A stretch of 48,670 nt of DNA from Bacillota bacterium (GTDB taxonomy: Bacteria > Bacillota > Clostridia > Peptostreptococcales > Anaerovoracaceae). Both the position numbers and the translations under genes were made by a program. The notes under the pieces were generated by a model. That model did not search any database. It worked only from the letters and a program-made list of their open reading frames with translations, and was not told the origin of the DNA. The stretch is taken from contig JAUNQD010000013.1 of NCBI GenBank assembly GCA_030536355.1, positions 1 through 48,670 of the forward strand. Direction: 5' to 3'. Position 1 is the first letter of the stretch, and each line of letters begins with the position of its first letter. This document shows positions 8,326-16,700 of this stretch, piece by piece.

Positions 8326-9300
8326 TTAAAGATCACACATGGCCTTAAAGCCATATGCTGACTCTGCGTTTTTTACACCTTCCGCGATGGCCTTGGCTAT
8401 CACATAAGCCCCCAGATCACCGAGAGCATCAGGGTTCACCTCTACATCACCCTTTGCAAGATAGAATATGCTGTCTCCGTCAGCCGAAGTATGCACAGGC
8501 TTGATTGCTGCGGCATATCCATTATGAGCCATGGAAGCAAGCTTACTGCATTGCGCCTTTGTCAGGTTAGCATTTGTTATGATACAGCCAATAGTAGTAT
8601 TGCCTGTAAAAACATTCTTCTGCTGTTCTATTGTGCTCCACATGATATCTCGAGTGCTGGCCAATGTGTTCTTATCTTCGTTTAAGATACCGGCAATCTG
8701 TTTATTTGTATCAATATCAAAAACATCTCCAAGGCAATTCACAGCCACAACTGCTCCGATTTTCAGCTCACCAATCTGTACTGCGTATGTACCAAGACCG
8801 CCTTTCATAACACGTTCAATACCGAGGAACTTGCCTATAGTTGCTCCTGTGCCGGCACCGAAATTGCCCTTTTCAGGGTAGTTTTTTTCAGAAGCAATGC
8901 ATGCTGCATGGCCCATGTCAGCATCAGGTCTGCACTTTGGGTCTCCGGAAACCAGATCGAACAAGCACGCCGCAGGGACGATAGGCACTTTGCCTATTCC
9001 CACATCGAATCCTATGTTCTTCTCCTCCAGATACTTCATGACTCCGGTCGCAGCATCTAGACCGTAAGCACTGCCTCCCGAAAGTAAAACAGCATGGACT
9101 TTATCGACCATTTTCACTGGATCCAGAAGATCGGTTTCTCTTGTAGCCGGACCGCCGCCGCGTACATCGACTCCGGCTGCTGCACCCTCATCACACAAAA
9201 TGGCGGTACAACCTGTACCGCCCTCCTTATCCTGTGCATTGCCTATGCGAAATCCTTCTATTTCATTGATTTCGATTTCTTTCATGTACTCTCTGTTCAT
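8326..9300 (-). CDS. P1-family peptidase (DmpA-like N-terminal-nucleophile aminopeptidase)
   Basis: 324-residue member of the P1/DmpA family (L-aminopeptidase D-esterase, beta-aminopeptidases), enzymes that self-cleave before a Ser or Thr nucleophile. Family marks are GFRIGNAQDKEGGTGCT, VDVRGGGPATRETDLLDP, LSGGSAYGLDAATGVM and GNTTIGCIITNA near residues 225-236, where the Thr of NTTIG would be the nucleophile after self-cleavage. There is no signal peptide, so it is likely cytosolic. Two starts are possible: ATG at 9300 or ATG five codons later; neither has a strong ribosome-binding site. It lies between the FNT channel and polA. The substrate is unknown; small peptides or beta-amino amides would fit the family. 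Confidence 0.88.
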   Translation of the reverse strand: MNREYMKEIEINEIEGFRIGNAQDKEGGTGCTAILCDEGAAAGVDVRGGGPATRETDLLDPVKMVDKVHAVLLSGGSAYGLDAATGVMKYLEEKNIGFDVGIGKVPIVPAACLFDLVSGDPKCRPDADMGHAACIASEKNYPEKGNFGAGTGATIGKFLGIERVMKGGLGTYAVQIGELKIGAVVAVNCLGDVFDIDTNKQIAGILNEDKNTLASTRDIMWSTIEQQKNVFTGNTTIGCIITNANLTKAQCSKLASMAHNGYAAAIKPVHTSADGDSIFYLAKGDVEVNPDALGDLGAYVIAKAIAEGVKNAESAYGFKAMCDL

Positions 9301-9324
9301 CTGATTTCTTCGATGCTCCCAAGA

Positions 9325-10140
9325 TTATTTTCTATGTATCAACCAGTACATCATTCCTACGAATCCGCTTCCGCCAATGATATTTCCGATAGTTACAGGA
9401 ACAAGATTCTTAAGAACAAAGGCACCGACAGTAAGACTTGACACATCAAGACCCAATACATTCACGTAAGCTTCGTTTGTAGCTGCCATCATACCTACAG
9501 GTATGAAATACATATTGGCAACACAGTGCTCGAATCCGCCGATAACGAAAGGCAGGATCATGAAGAAGCTTGCAAATATTTTACTAACAGTTGCCTGCGC
9601 TCCAGTCGCCATCCACACAGCCAGGCAAACGAGCCAGTTACACATGATACCAAGCACTACAGCCTTACCGAAGTCCAGGTTAACTTTACCTATAGCCGTC
9701 TTGATCACCATTGCCCCCAGAAGCCCGTCACTTGCATCCAGTGAATCAGTATAAAATACGAAATATGCGAAAATCAGCGCGCCTATCAAGTTTCCTATGT
9801 AAACTATTGCCCAGTTCCTGAACATGCCGCTGAATCTTATCTTCTTGTCAGCTACTCCCGTAACCATCAAGCAGTTTCCTGTGAACAGTTCAGCTCCGCA
9901 CAGAACTACCATCATCAGACCTACCGGGAATACACATCCCGCAACAAGTCTACCCAAACCGAATGTGGACGGATCGGAAGTCAGATTATATGAAGCCATA
10001 GTCGATGCGAATCCTCCTATAGCTATATATGCACCTGCAAGCACAGCCAGCAGAAAGATCGTTTTAAAACTTCCTCCTGCCTTATTTATAGATGAATCCG
10101 ATACCTTGTCTAATATTTCCTTCGATGTTAATGCTTTCAA
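9325..10140 (-). CDS. Formate/nitrite transporter (FNT) family channel
   Basis: Predicted pentameric membrane channel of 271 residues for small monovalent anions such as formate, nitrite or hydrosulfide. Six hydrophobic spans are visible and the FNT signature appears as CGAELFTGNC near residues 82-91, with a second half-repeat ICNWLVCLAVWMATGA and MYFIPVGM later. The start is a TTG at 10140 with AAGGAG about 9 nt upstream, an unusual start codon. It is the first gene of a probable FNT-peptidase-polA-coaE run and follows the 6S RNA gene. In an anaerobe, formate export or hydrosulfide traffic (FNT3-type) are both plausible; the sequence alone does not choose. Confidence 0.9.
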   Translation of the reverse strand: MKALTSKEILDKVSDSSINKAGGSFKTIFLLAVLAGAYIAIGGFASTMASYNLTSDPSTFGLGRLVAGCVFPVGLMMVVLCGAELFTGNCLMVTGVADKKIRFSGMFRNWAIVYIGNLIGALIFAYFVFYTDSLDASDGLLGAMVIKTAIGKVNLDFGKAVVLGIMCNWLVCLAVWMATGAQATVSKIFASFFMILPFVIGGFEHCVANMYFIPVGMMAATNEAYVNVLGLDVSSLTVGAFVLKNLVPVTIGNIIGGSGFVGMMYWLIHRK

Positions 10141-10240
10141 TAGTACGATCTCCTTATATTACTGAAATATATCCGTTTAATTTTACCACACTTAAATCTC
10201 CCATTAAAGTTCAAATACATTTTATGTCCAAAATTATGGC

Positions 10241-10269
10241 AAAAAAAATCCCGACATGCCGTCAAGGAT
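10241..10269 (-). terminator. Terminator of 6S RNA
   Basis: Minus-strand stem ATCC-tt-GAC...GTC-g-GGAT followed by eight T. Confidence 0.75.
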
Positions 10270-10422
10270 AAATAATTCACACCCTATCACTGATAGGGGG
10301 GTGCCCTGTTCTTGCTTCTGCCTTCCACTCTAAGGAGGCTTGACATCCACGACGGAAACTCGGGCTCCCAATGTCGTTACGTAGGTTGAATTATAAAGTC
10401 CTCAACGCACACTTCAGGATCT
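10241..10422 (-). ncRNA. ssrS: 6S RNA (SsrS)
   Basis: A 182-nt unit bounded by a TATAAT (-10) at 10434-10429 and an intrinsic terminator at 10269-10241. The body has the rod-like character and characteristic Firmicute 6S segments: TTCAACCTACG, GGGAGC, a GTGGAT-N-CAAGCC strand, and the hairpin GCCTCC...GGAAGGC followed by AACAGGGCACC. 6S RNA binds the sigma-A RNA polymerase holoenzyme in place of a promoter and tunes transcription in stationary phase. A strong extra hairpin (CCCTATCA-TGATAGGG) lies just before the terminator. Identification is by motif resemblance; a covariance-model search was not possible. Confidence 0.75.
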
Positions 10423-10428
10423 ATTGCT

Positions 10429-10434
10429 ATTATA
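10429..10434 (-). promoter_or_regulatory. -10 box of the 6S RNA promoter
   Basis: Perfect TATAAT on the minus strand, 7 nt before the proposed 6S 5' end at 10422. No good -35 box stands at 17 nt; the surroundings are AT-rich. Confidence 0.55.
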
Positions 10435-10485
10435 TGCTGTCTGCTATTATATTATAAAAACAACATATGGAAAATGCAAGTCAAA

Positions 10486-12237
10486 TCATATCGTATTAAC
10501 GCGGTAAAGTTCAGCATATTTGCCATCTATAACCATCAGTTCATCGTGTGACCCCTCTTCAGCGATCACGCCGTCATCGATCAGCACTATCCTGTCGACA
10601 TTTTTGATGGTAGACAGTCTGTGAGCTATGATTATAGACGTCCTGCCTTCAGCCAATTTATCGAAGGCCTGCTGTATCTTCGATTCAGTCACTGTATCGA
10701 GCGCAGAAGTCGCCTCATCCAGGATAAGTATAGGCGGATTCTTGAGGAAGATACGAGCGATTGCCACTCTCTGTTTCTGACCGCCGCTGAGCAGCACGCC
10801 TCTCTCACCTGTATAAGTGTCGAACTTATCCGGCATATCCATTATGTCGTCGTATATCTCAGCCTTCTTGGCCGCTTCCATTACTTCTTCATCAGTCGCA
10901 TCCGGTCTGCCGTATCTGATGTTTTCCATAATAGTATCGGCATAGAGGAATACGTCCTGCTGAATGATACCGATGGCTTTGCGAAGCTCTGACTTTTTCA
11001 CATCTCTTATATCGATACCATCTATCTTGATACATCCCTCGTTCACATCATAAAACCTAGGGATGAGCTGGCACAGAGTACTCTTTCCGCCTCCCGAAGG
11101 TCCTACTATAGCTATAGACTTGCCGCCTTCTATATCAAGGTTTATGTCGTGAAGCACTTCCACATCTTCGTTATATGCAAAGCGCACTCGTTCGAAAGAT
11201 ATGGTGCCTTCCTGTATGCAAAATTCTTTCGGCTCCGCCGGATCTTTGATATCCGGTTCCATACGCATCACATCTATGAATCTTGACAGCCCTGCCCATC
11301 CGTTCATGAACAATTCAGCGAAGTTGGAAAGTTTCCTAAGCGGATTGATGAATGTGCTGACAAAAAGATAAAACGTGATCAGATCCACATAATCCATATC
11401 ATCTCTCATGATCAGCCATCCGCCGCATGCCAATATTGCTACAGGCATGATGCAAAGGAAATACTCAAGGCTTGAGTTGAATGTGCCAAAAGCCTTATAA
11501 GTGTCGCACTTGGCCGTCTTGAACTGTTCGTTGGCAGCGGCAAACTTATTGTAGTCTGCAGTTTCATTGGCAAACGCCTTAGAAGTCCTGATGCCCGAAA
11601 GTCCCGATTCGATCTCGCCGTTTATCTCAGCCATCTTTACCTTGACTCTTTTTGACGTAAGTGACATCCTTCTCCTGCATAAGATAACGATGAACAGGAA
11701 AATCGGAATTATGATTATTATAAGAAGAGCCAACTGCCACTGGATGGAAGCCATGATGATAGCTGAACCTATTATGGTGATAGCCGCTATGAACAGATCC
11801 TCCGGACCATGATGCGCCAGCTCAGTGATCTCAAACAAGTCCCCTGTCATCCTGTTCATCAGCTGCCCTGTCTTATTCTTATCGAAGAACTTGAAATCCA
11901 GCGTCTGTATATGGGCGAACAGGTCATCCCTGAGATCTGCCTCCACACGCACACCAAACATATGACCCCAGTAAGTGATAGTGTAGTTCATAGCTACCCT
12001 TATGAGGAATGCTAAAGCCACGATGATCATTACCGTGAAAAAAGTATGATATTCCTTTCCCGGAAGCATATCATACATCGCACGCCTAGCCACAAGCGGG
12101 AAAGCCAGATCGATAAGTGATGCTATCAGCGCACATGATAAGTCCAGGATGAACAGCTTGTAATGTGGTTTGAAATAGCTTATAAAGACCTGTAAAGGTC
12201 GTTTTGTGAAGTCTTTATTGTTTCTCATGATTGTCAT
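10486..12237 (-). CDS. ABC exporter, fused permease and ATPase
   Basis: 583-residue half-transporter of the MsbA/multidrug type that would work as a dimer in the membrane. The N-terminal six-helix exporter domain spans about 1-310; the ATPase carries Walker A GPSGGGKST, Q-loop IGIIQQDVF, signature LSGGQKQR, Walker B ILILDEATSALD and the H-loop AHRLST. Start MTIMRNN at 12237 (AGGA upstream) or ATG three codons later. It is single, without a second half-transporter gene, so probably a homodimer. A 16-codon reading frame with a good ribosome-binding site (12257-12307) precedes it by about 20 nt. The substrate (drug, lipid or peptide) cannot be told. Confidence 0.93.
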   Translation of the reverse strand: MTIMRNNKDFTKRPLQVFISYFKPHYKLFILDLSCALIASLIDLAFPLVARRAMYDMLPGKEYHTFFTVMIIVALAFLIRVAMNYTITYWGHMFGVRVEADLRDDLFAHIQTLDFKFFDKNKTGQLMNRMTGDLFEITELAHHGPEDLFIAAITIIGSAIIMASIQWQLALLIIIIIPIFLFIVILCRRRMSLTSKRVKVKMAEINGEIESGLSGIRTSKAFANETADYNKFAAANEQFKTAKCDTYKAFGTFNSSLEYFLCIMPVAILACGGWLIMRDDMDYVDLITFYLFVSTFINPLRKLSNFAELFMNGWAGLSRFIDVMRMEPDIKDPAEPKEFCIQEGTISFERVRFAYNEDVEVLHDINLDIEGGKSIAIVGPSGGGKSTLCQLIPRFYDVNEGCIKIDGIDIRDVKKSELRKAIGIIQQDVFLYADTIMENIRYGRPDATDEEVMEAAKKAEIYDDIMDMPDKFDTYTGERGVLLSGGQKQRVAIARIFLKNPPILILDEATSALDTVTESKIQQAFDKLAEGRTSIIIAHRLSTIKNVDRIVLIDDGVIAEEGSHDELMVIDGKYAELYRVNTI

Positions 12238-12256
12238 TATATCCTATGTCAAACTT

Positions 12257-12307
12257 CTAAACCAACTGAAGATATCGCCGGTAAACCCAAAGATCCTTTT
12301 CAGTCAT
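12257..12307 (-). CDS. Possible 16-residue leader peptide before the ABC exporter
   Basis: ATG at 12307 has TAGGAGAAG 4 nt upstream and encodes MTEKDLWVYRRYLQLV, then TAG. It begins about 15 nt after the T-run of the yebC terminator and ends 19 nt before the exporter start. The position and strong ribosome-binding site suggest a translated leader, as known for some drug exporters, but a chance frame is possible. Confidence 0.35.
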   Translation of the reverse strand: MTEKDLWVYRRYLQLV

Positions 12308-12321
12308 ATAACTTCTCCTAT

Positions 12322-12356
12322 AAAAAACCCCTTGCACTTTTTACAAGCACAAGAGG
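12322..12356 (-). terminator. Terminator after yebC
   Basis: Minus-strand stem CCTCTTG with CAAGGGG (one G-T pair) around a 15-nt loop, followed by six T. Confidence 0.8.
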
Positions 12357-12364
12357 ATTTGATC

Positions 12365-13090
12365 TTAGTCTTCCAGATCTAAGCTGCAGTTGTGATGAAC
12401 TTTCTGAACGTCGTCGTTATCTTCCAGTACATCCAGCATCTTTTTCAGATTCTTGATCTGGTCATCTCCGCTTGGAGCAGCTTCCATTGAAGGAACGAAT
12501 TCGATGTCGGAATCAACCAGTTCATATCCTGCTTCTGTCAGAGCACTGTGAACGTCTGTATAAGCAGCAGGTTCTGTCTGGATCTCGAAGCTGTCTTCGT
12601 GAGTGATCATGTCATCAGCTCCTGCTTCAAGAGCAGTTTCCATCAGAGCATCTTCGTCGATATCGTCTGTCTTTTCGATGATCAGAACGCCTTTTCTCGC
12701 GAACATGTATGATACGCATCCCGGAGTTCCCAGGTTGCCGCCGTACTTATCAAAAGCAGCTCTTACTGATGAAGAAGTTCTGTTTCTGTTGTCTGTCAGA
12801 GTTTCTACGATAACAGCAACTCCGCCTACTCCGTAACCTTCAAATACCAGTTCTTCGTAAGTTTCGCCTGCCAGTTCGCCGGTACCCTTCTTGATAGCTC
12901 TCTTGATGTTGTCATTAGGCATGCCGATGGCTTTAGCCTTTTCTATAGCAACTCTCAGTGTAGCATTGTAGTCAGGGTCTCCGCCTGCTTTAGCTGCTAC
13001 GATGATAGCTCTTCCGTATTTTGTGAACATTGCCGCACGTCTGGAATCCTGTGCCGCTTTTCTACCTGCAATTGTACCGTGTCTTCCCAT
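12365..13090 (-). CDS. yebC: YebC/PmpR (TACO1) family protein
   Basis: 241-residue cytosolic protein of the universally spread YebC family, described as a DNA-binding regulator (PmpR) and more recently as a factor easing ribosome stalling at proline runs. Family marks are MGRHGTIAGRKAAQDSRRA at the N terminus, GGDPDYNATLRVAIEKAKAIGMPNDNIKRAIKKG, and the later EGYGVGGVAVIVETLTDNRNRT. The start has GGAGGTGTCTCC just upstream, a strong ribosome-binding site. It has its own promoter and terminator and thus stands alone. Length is normal. Confidence 0.95.
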   Translation of the reverse strand: MGRHGTIAGRKAAQDSRRAAMFTKYGRAIIVAAKAGGDPDYNATLRVAIEKAKAIGMPNDNIKRAIKKGTGELAGETYEELVFEGYGVGGVAVIVETLTDNRNRTSSSVRAAFDKYGGNLGTPGCVSYMFARKGVLIIEKTDDIDEDALMETALEAGADDMITHEDSFEIQTEPAAYTDVHSALTEAGYELVDSDIEFVPSMEAAPSGDDQIKNLKKMLDVLEDNDDVQKVHHNCSLDLED

Positions 13091-13128
13091 GGAGACACCT
13101 CCTAACCTTTTTAAAATTTTCCTGAAAT

Positions 13129-13157
13129 AGTATACACCTATTTTTTTATAAATTCAA
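13129..13157 (-). promoter_or_regulatory. yebC promoter
   Basis: Minus-strand TTGAAT (13157-13152), 17-nt spacer, TATACT (13134-13129), about 38 nt before the start codon. Confidence 0.65.
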
Positions 13158-13171
13158 GGATATATATTCTC

Positions 13172-13708
13172 TTATTTCAGGGCTTCGTATTCTTCTCTAA
13201 GCATCGATAGCAGATGCACGTCATAAAGGATGCCGTTTTTACGACAGTTATTACGCAGACACCCTTCAGGCTTGAATCCGAGATTCAAATATAAGTATCT
13301 GGCAGGATTTCCTGTGTAATGGTCGAGGTACAGTCTTTCCAGCTTCAGCTCTTCGAAGCAGTACTTCATGACAGCTTCCATCGCCTGTCTGCCGTAGCCG
13401 CAGCCTCTAAGAGCAGTATCGGCTATATAGATCCTCCAGATCTCTGCCTTCCAGCCTTCGATAATGTCACCGATAACTATACGACCGATGACTGTATTCT
13501 CGCATTCACCTTTAAGCTCTATAGTAAACTGTCTGGCCGCATTATTCTGCAAGTCATTGAAATACTTCTGATACAGTTCATCTCTTGTCTGATCATCACC
13601 GATACTGAAAAATTCAGTCACAGCAGGATCACGTTCCCATACATAAAACAGTTCAAGATCATCCATCTCTGTTGGGCGGATCTTAAGATCCTTAGTCTCT
13701 AAAATCAT
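13172..13708 (-). CDS. GNAT-family N-acetyltransferase (RimJ/RimL-like)
   Basis: 178 residues with the acetyl-CoA fold of the RimJ/RimL/SpeG branch: IRPTEMDDLELFYVWERDP at the start, the beta-strand region NTVIGRIVIGDI, the CoA-loop ALRGCGYGRQAMEAVM (about 115-130), and LERLYLDHYTGNPARYLYLNLGFKPEGCLR. Such enzymes acetylate N-terminal or side-chain amines of proteins or small molecules. The start has AAGGAGGTACAA directly before it. It lies 24 nt after the activase gene and is probably co-transcribed. The substrate is unknown. Confidence 0.9.
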   Translation of the reverse strand: MILETKDLKIRPTEMDDLELFYVWERDPAVTEFFSIGDDQTRDELYQKYFNDLQNNAARQFTIELKGECENTVIGRIVIGDIIEGWKAEIWRIYIADTALRGCGYGRQAMEAVMKYCFEELKLERLYLDHYTGNPARYLYLNLGFKPEGCLRNNCRKNGILYDVHLLSMLREEYEALK

Positions 13709-13732
13709 TTGTACCTCCTTAGGGATACTATA

Positions 13733-16700
13733 TTACTCTTTATCGGCATCCTGCAGGTTCTTGTGAGCAGTAGCCATCATCAGCTTGATACGATTGAGCT
13801 GGTTTACATCTGATGCACCCGGATCGTAGTCGATAGCTGCTATATTTGCTTTAGGATTTCTCTTTCTCAGCGGCTTCATCATACCCTTGCCTGTTACATG
13901 GTTAGGCAGACATGCGAACGGCTGCATACATACTATGTTCTCTACACCGTCATCGATAAGTTCAACCATTTCACCTGCCAGCAGCCAGCCTTCACCGCAC
14001 TGATTGCCAAGAGATGCAACTTCCTGCGCCTTTTCTGCTATATGTTCGATGTGTGAAGGCTCATGGAAACGTTTACTTTCTCTAAGTGCCTTACGGAGCG
14101 GTTTTCTGAACCATTCAACTACCTTGATGGCGACCTTGTTGCCAAAGGCCTGTTTGGATGTTCCGCTGAGGTTTCTGTAGTTAAACTCTTTACTGTGCAT
14201 TCCGTACATGAAGAAGTCAATGAGGTCGAGAACTACAGCTTCTCCGCCTTCTTGTTCGATGATGCTTACGATATCGTTGTTGGCATTAGGATGATACTTA
14301 ACGAGGATCTCACCTACAACGCCTACCTTAGGCTTCTTCAGGCCTTCCTGCAGTGGCAGCGCATCGAAGTCTCTGACGATACCCGCTATAGTAGTTTTGA
14401 ACTTCCTCATGCTGCCTGTATGTACGTTACGTCTGGCAACTCTTGACCATTTCTCGAACAGCTCATCAGCTGAACCGGGAACAGCTTCATAAGGTCTGGT
14501 CTTGTAAAGAACTCTCATGAAAAGGTCGCCGTATATCATTCCCATAAGGGCTCTCTTGATCAGCTTAGGTGATAAGAGGTTGAATCCCGGATTTGATTCA
14601 AGACCTGACATGTTGACGGATACTACAGGGATCTGTTCCATATCCATGTCTTTCAGGGCCTTTCTCAGAAGTGCTACGTAGTTACTTGCACGGCACTGTC
14701 CGCCAGTCTGGCTCATGAAGATAGCTACCTTATCAAGATCCACTTCACCTGATTTCAGGTAAGAAATTATCTGTCCCAGTGAAACAATAGTAGGATAGCA
14801 TGCATCGTTGTTGATGTACTTCAGACCTTCTTCAACTGCATTCTTATCTACAGTCGGAAGTCTCTTAGCCTTATATCCTGCCTTGCCCAATGCAGTTTCG
14901 AGGAACTGGAAGTGCATTGGCGCCATTTCAGGTATAAGCATCGTATAATCTTTTCTCATCTCCTTAGTAAAGAACTTTCTCTGATAAGGAGAATTGTCAT
15001 CCACGTGCTTTACTCTGTTCTTTGTACGTTCATCCATAGCTGCCTTAAGAGATCTTATTCTGATCTTTGCAGCACCCATGTTAGTTCCTTCGTCTATCTT
15101 GAGAACTGTATAAAGCTTGTTGTTTTTCTTAGTGATTTCTTCTACCTGGTCTGTAGTTACGGCATCAAGACCACAGCCGAATGAATTGAGCTGTACGATC
15201 TCAACATCATCTGTAGTTCCTACAAATGTTGCCGCCTTGTAAAGTCTTGAGTGGTACATCCACTGGTCGAGGACTCTGATAGGTCTGTTCAGCTTGCCGA
15301 GGTGAGCTACCGAGTCTTCTGTAAGTACGACCATATCGAATGATGTTATGATCTTATCGATACCGTGGTTGATTTCGGGGTCAAGATGATAAGGTCTTCC
15401 TGCGAGGACAACAGCCTTTTTCTTATGCTCTCTTGCCCATCTGAGCGCAGCTTCGCCCTTTTTCTTGATATCGCCCTTGAATCTTCTGTCTTCAGCTCTC
15501 GCTACCTTGATGGCATCTTCCAGCTCAAGTCTACCTACGCCTGTTCTTCTCAGCATCTTATAGAGCTCACGAGCCAAGAACTCATCATTATCATACGGCA
15601 GGAACGGATGTGAGAAGATGACGTCATTATCAGCAAATACATCATCCATATTTCCTGCGATAACTTCAGGATATGTAGCAACGATTGGACAATTGTAATG
15701 ATTAGGTGCTGTTTCATCTTCTATGCGTTCATAGTTGATGCTTGGATAAAATATCCACTTAGCGCCGTGTTCAACCAGCCACTTGATATGTCCGTGGACC
15801 ATCTTGGCCGGATAACATGCAGTATCTGAAGAGATGGTTTCCATACCTCTCTCGTATATTTCTTTATTTGATGTAGGTGACAGCATCACGCTGAAGCCAA
15901 GTCTTGTGAAGAGCACATGCCAGAACGGATAGTTCTCATACATGTTGAGGACTCTAGGTATACCGATGACACCTCTCTTAGACTGTTCTACTGTCAGAGG
16001 CTTATACTGGAAAAGTCTCTGCAGCTTGTATTCGAACATATTAGGGAGCTTCTTAGACTCGTCTGTTGACTTGCCTTCCCCTCTTTCACATCTGTTTCCT
16101 GTGAAGAATCTCGTTCCGTCATTGAACTTATTGATAGTCATCAGGCAGTTGTTTTCACAGCCCTTACATCTGATGTGACTCGTTTCAACATGGAATTTCA
16201 CCATTTCATCCATAGTGATGATGGATGAAGTAGTATCTTCAACGTAGTTTTCCCTGGCAATAAGTGCGGCACCGTAAGCACCCATAAGTCCTGCGATATC
16301 AGGTCTTACGATATTTTTGCCCATGATGTTTTCGATGGCTCTAAGAACGGCGTCATTGAGGAAAGTACCGCCCTGAACGACGATCTTCTCACCAGCTTCT
16401 TCAGGGTTTCTAAGTTTGATAACCTTGTAAAGTGCATTCTTTATTACTGAATAAGAAAGTCCCGCTGAGATATCTCCGATAGTAGCGCCTTCCTTCTGAG
16501 CCTGCTTTACCTTGGAATTCATAAATACGGTACATCTTGTTCCCAGGTCTACAGGAGATTTGGCAAAGAGCGCTTCTCTGGCAAATGACTCTACGTCCAT
16601 GTTCACGGATTTAGCATAAGTTTCGATGAATGAGCCGCAGCCTGATGAACATGCTTCATTGAGCATGATGTTGTAGATGGCACCGTCTCTTATCCTCATG

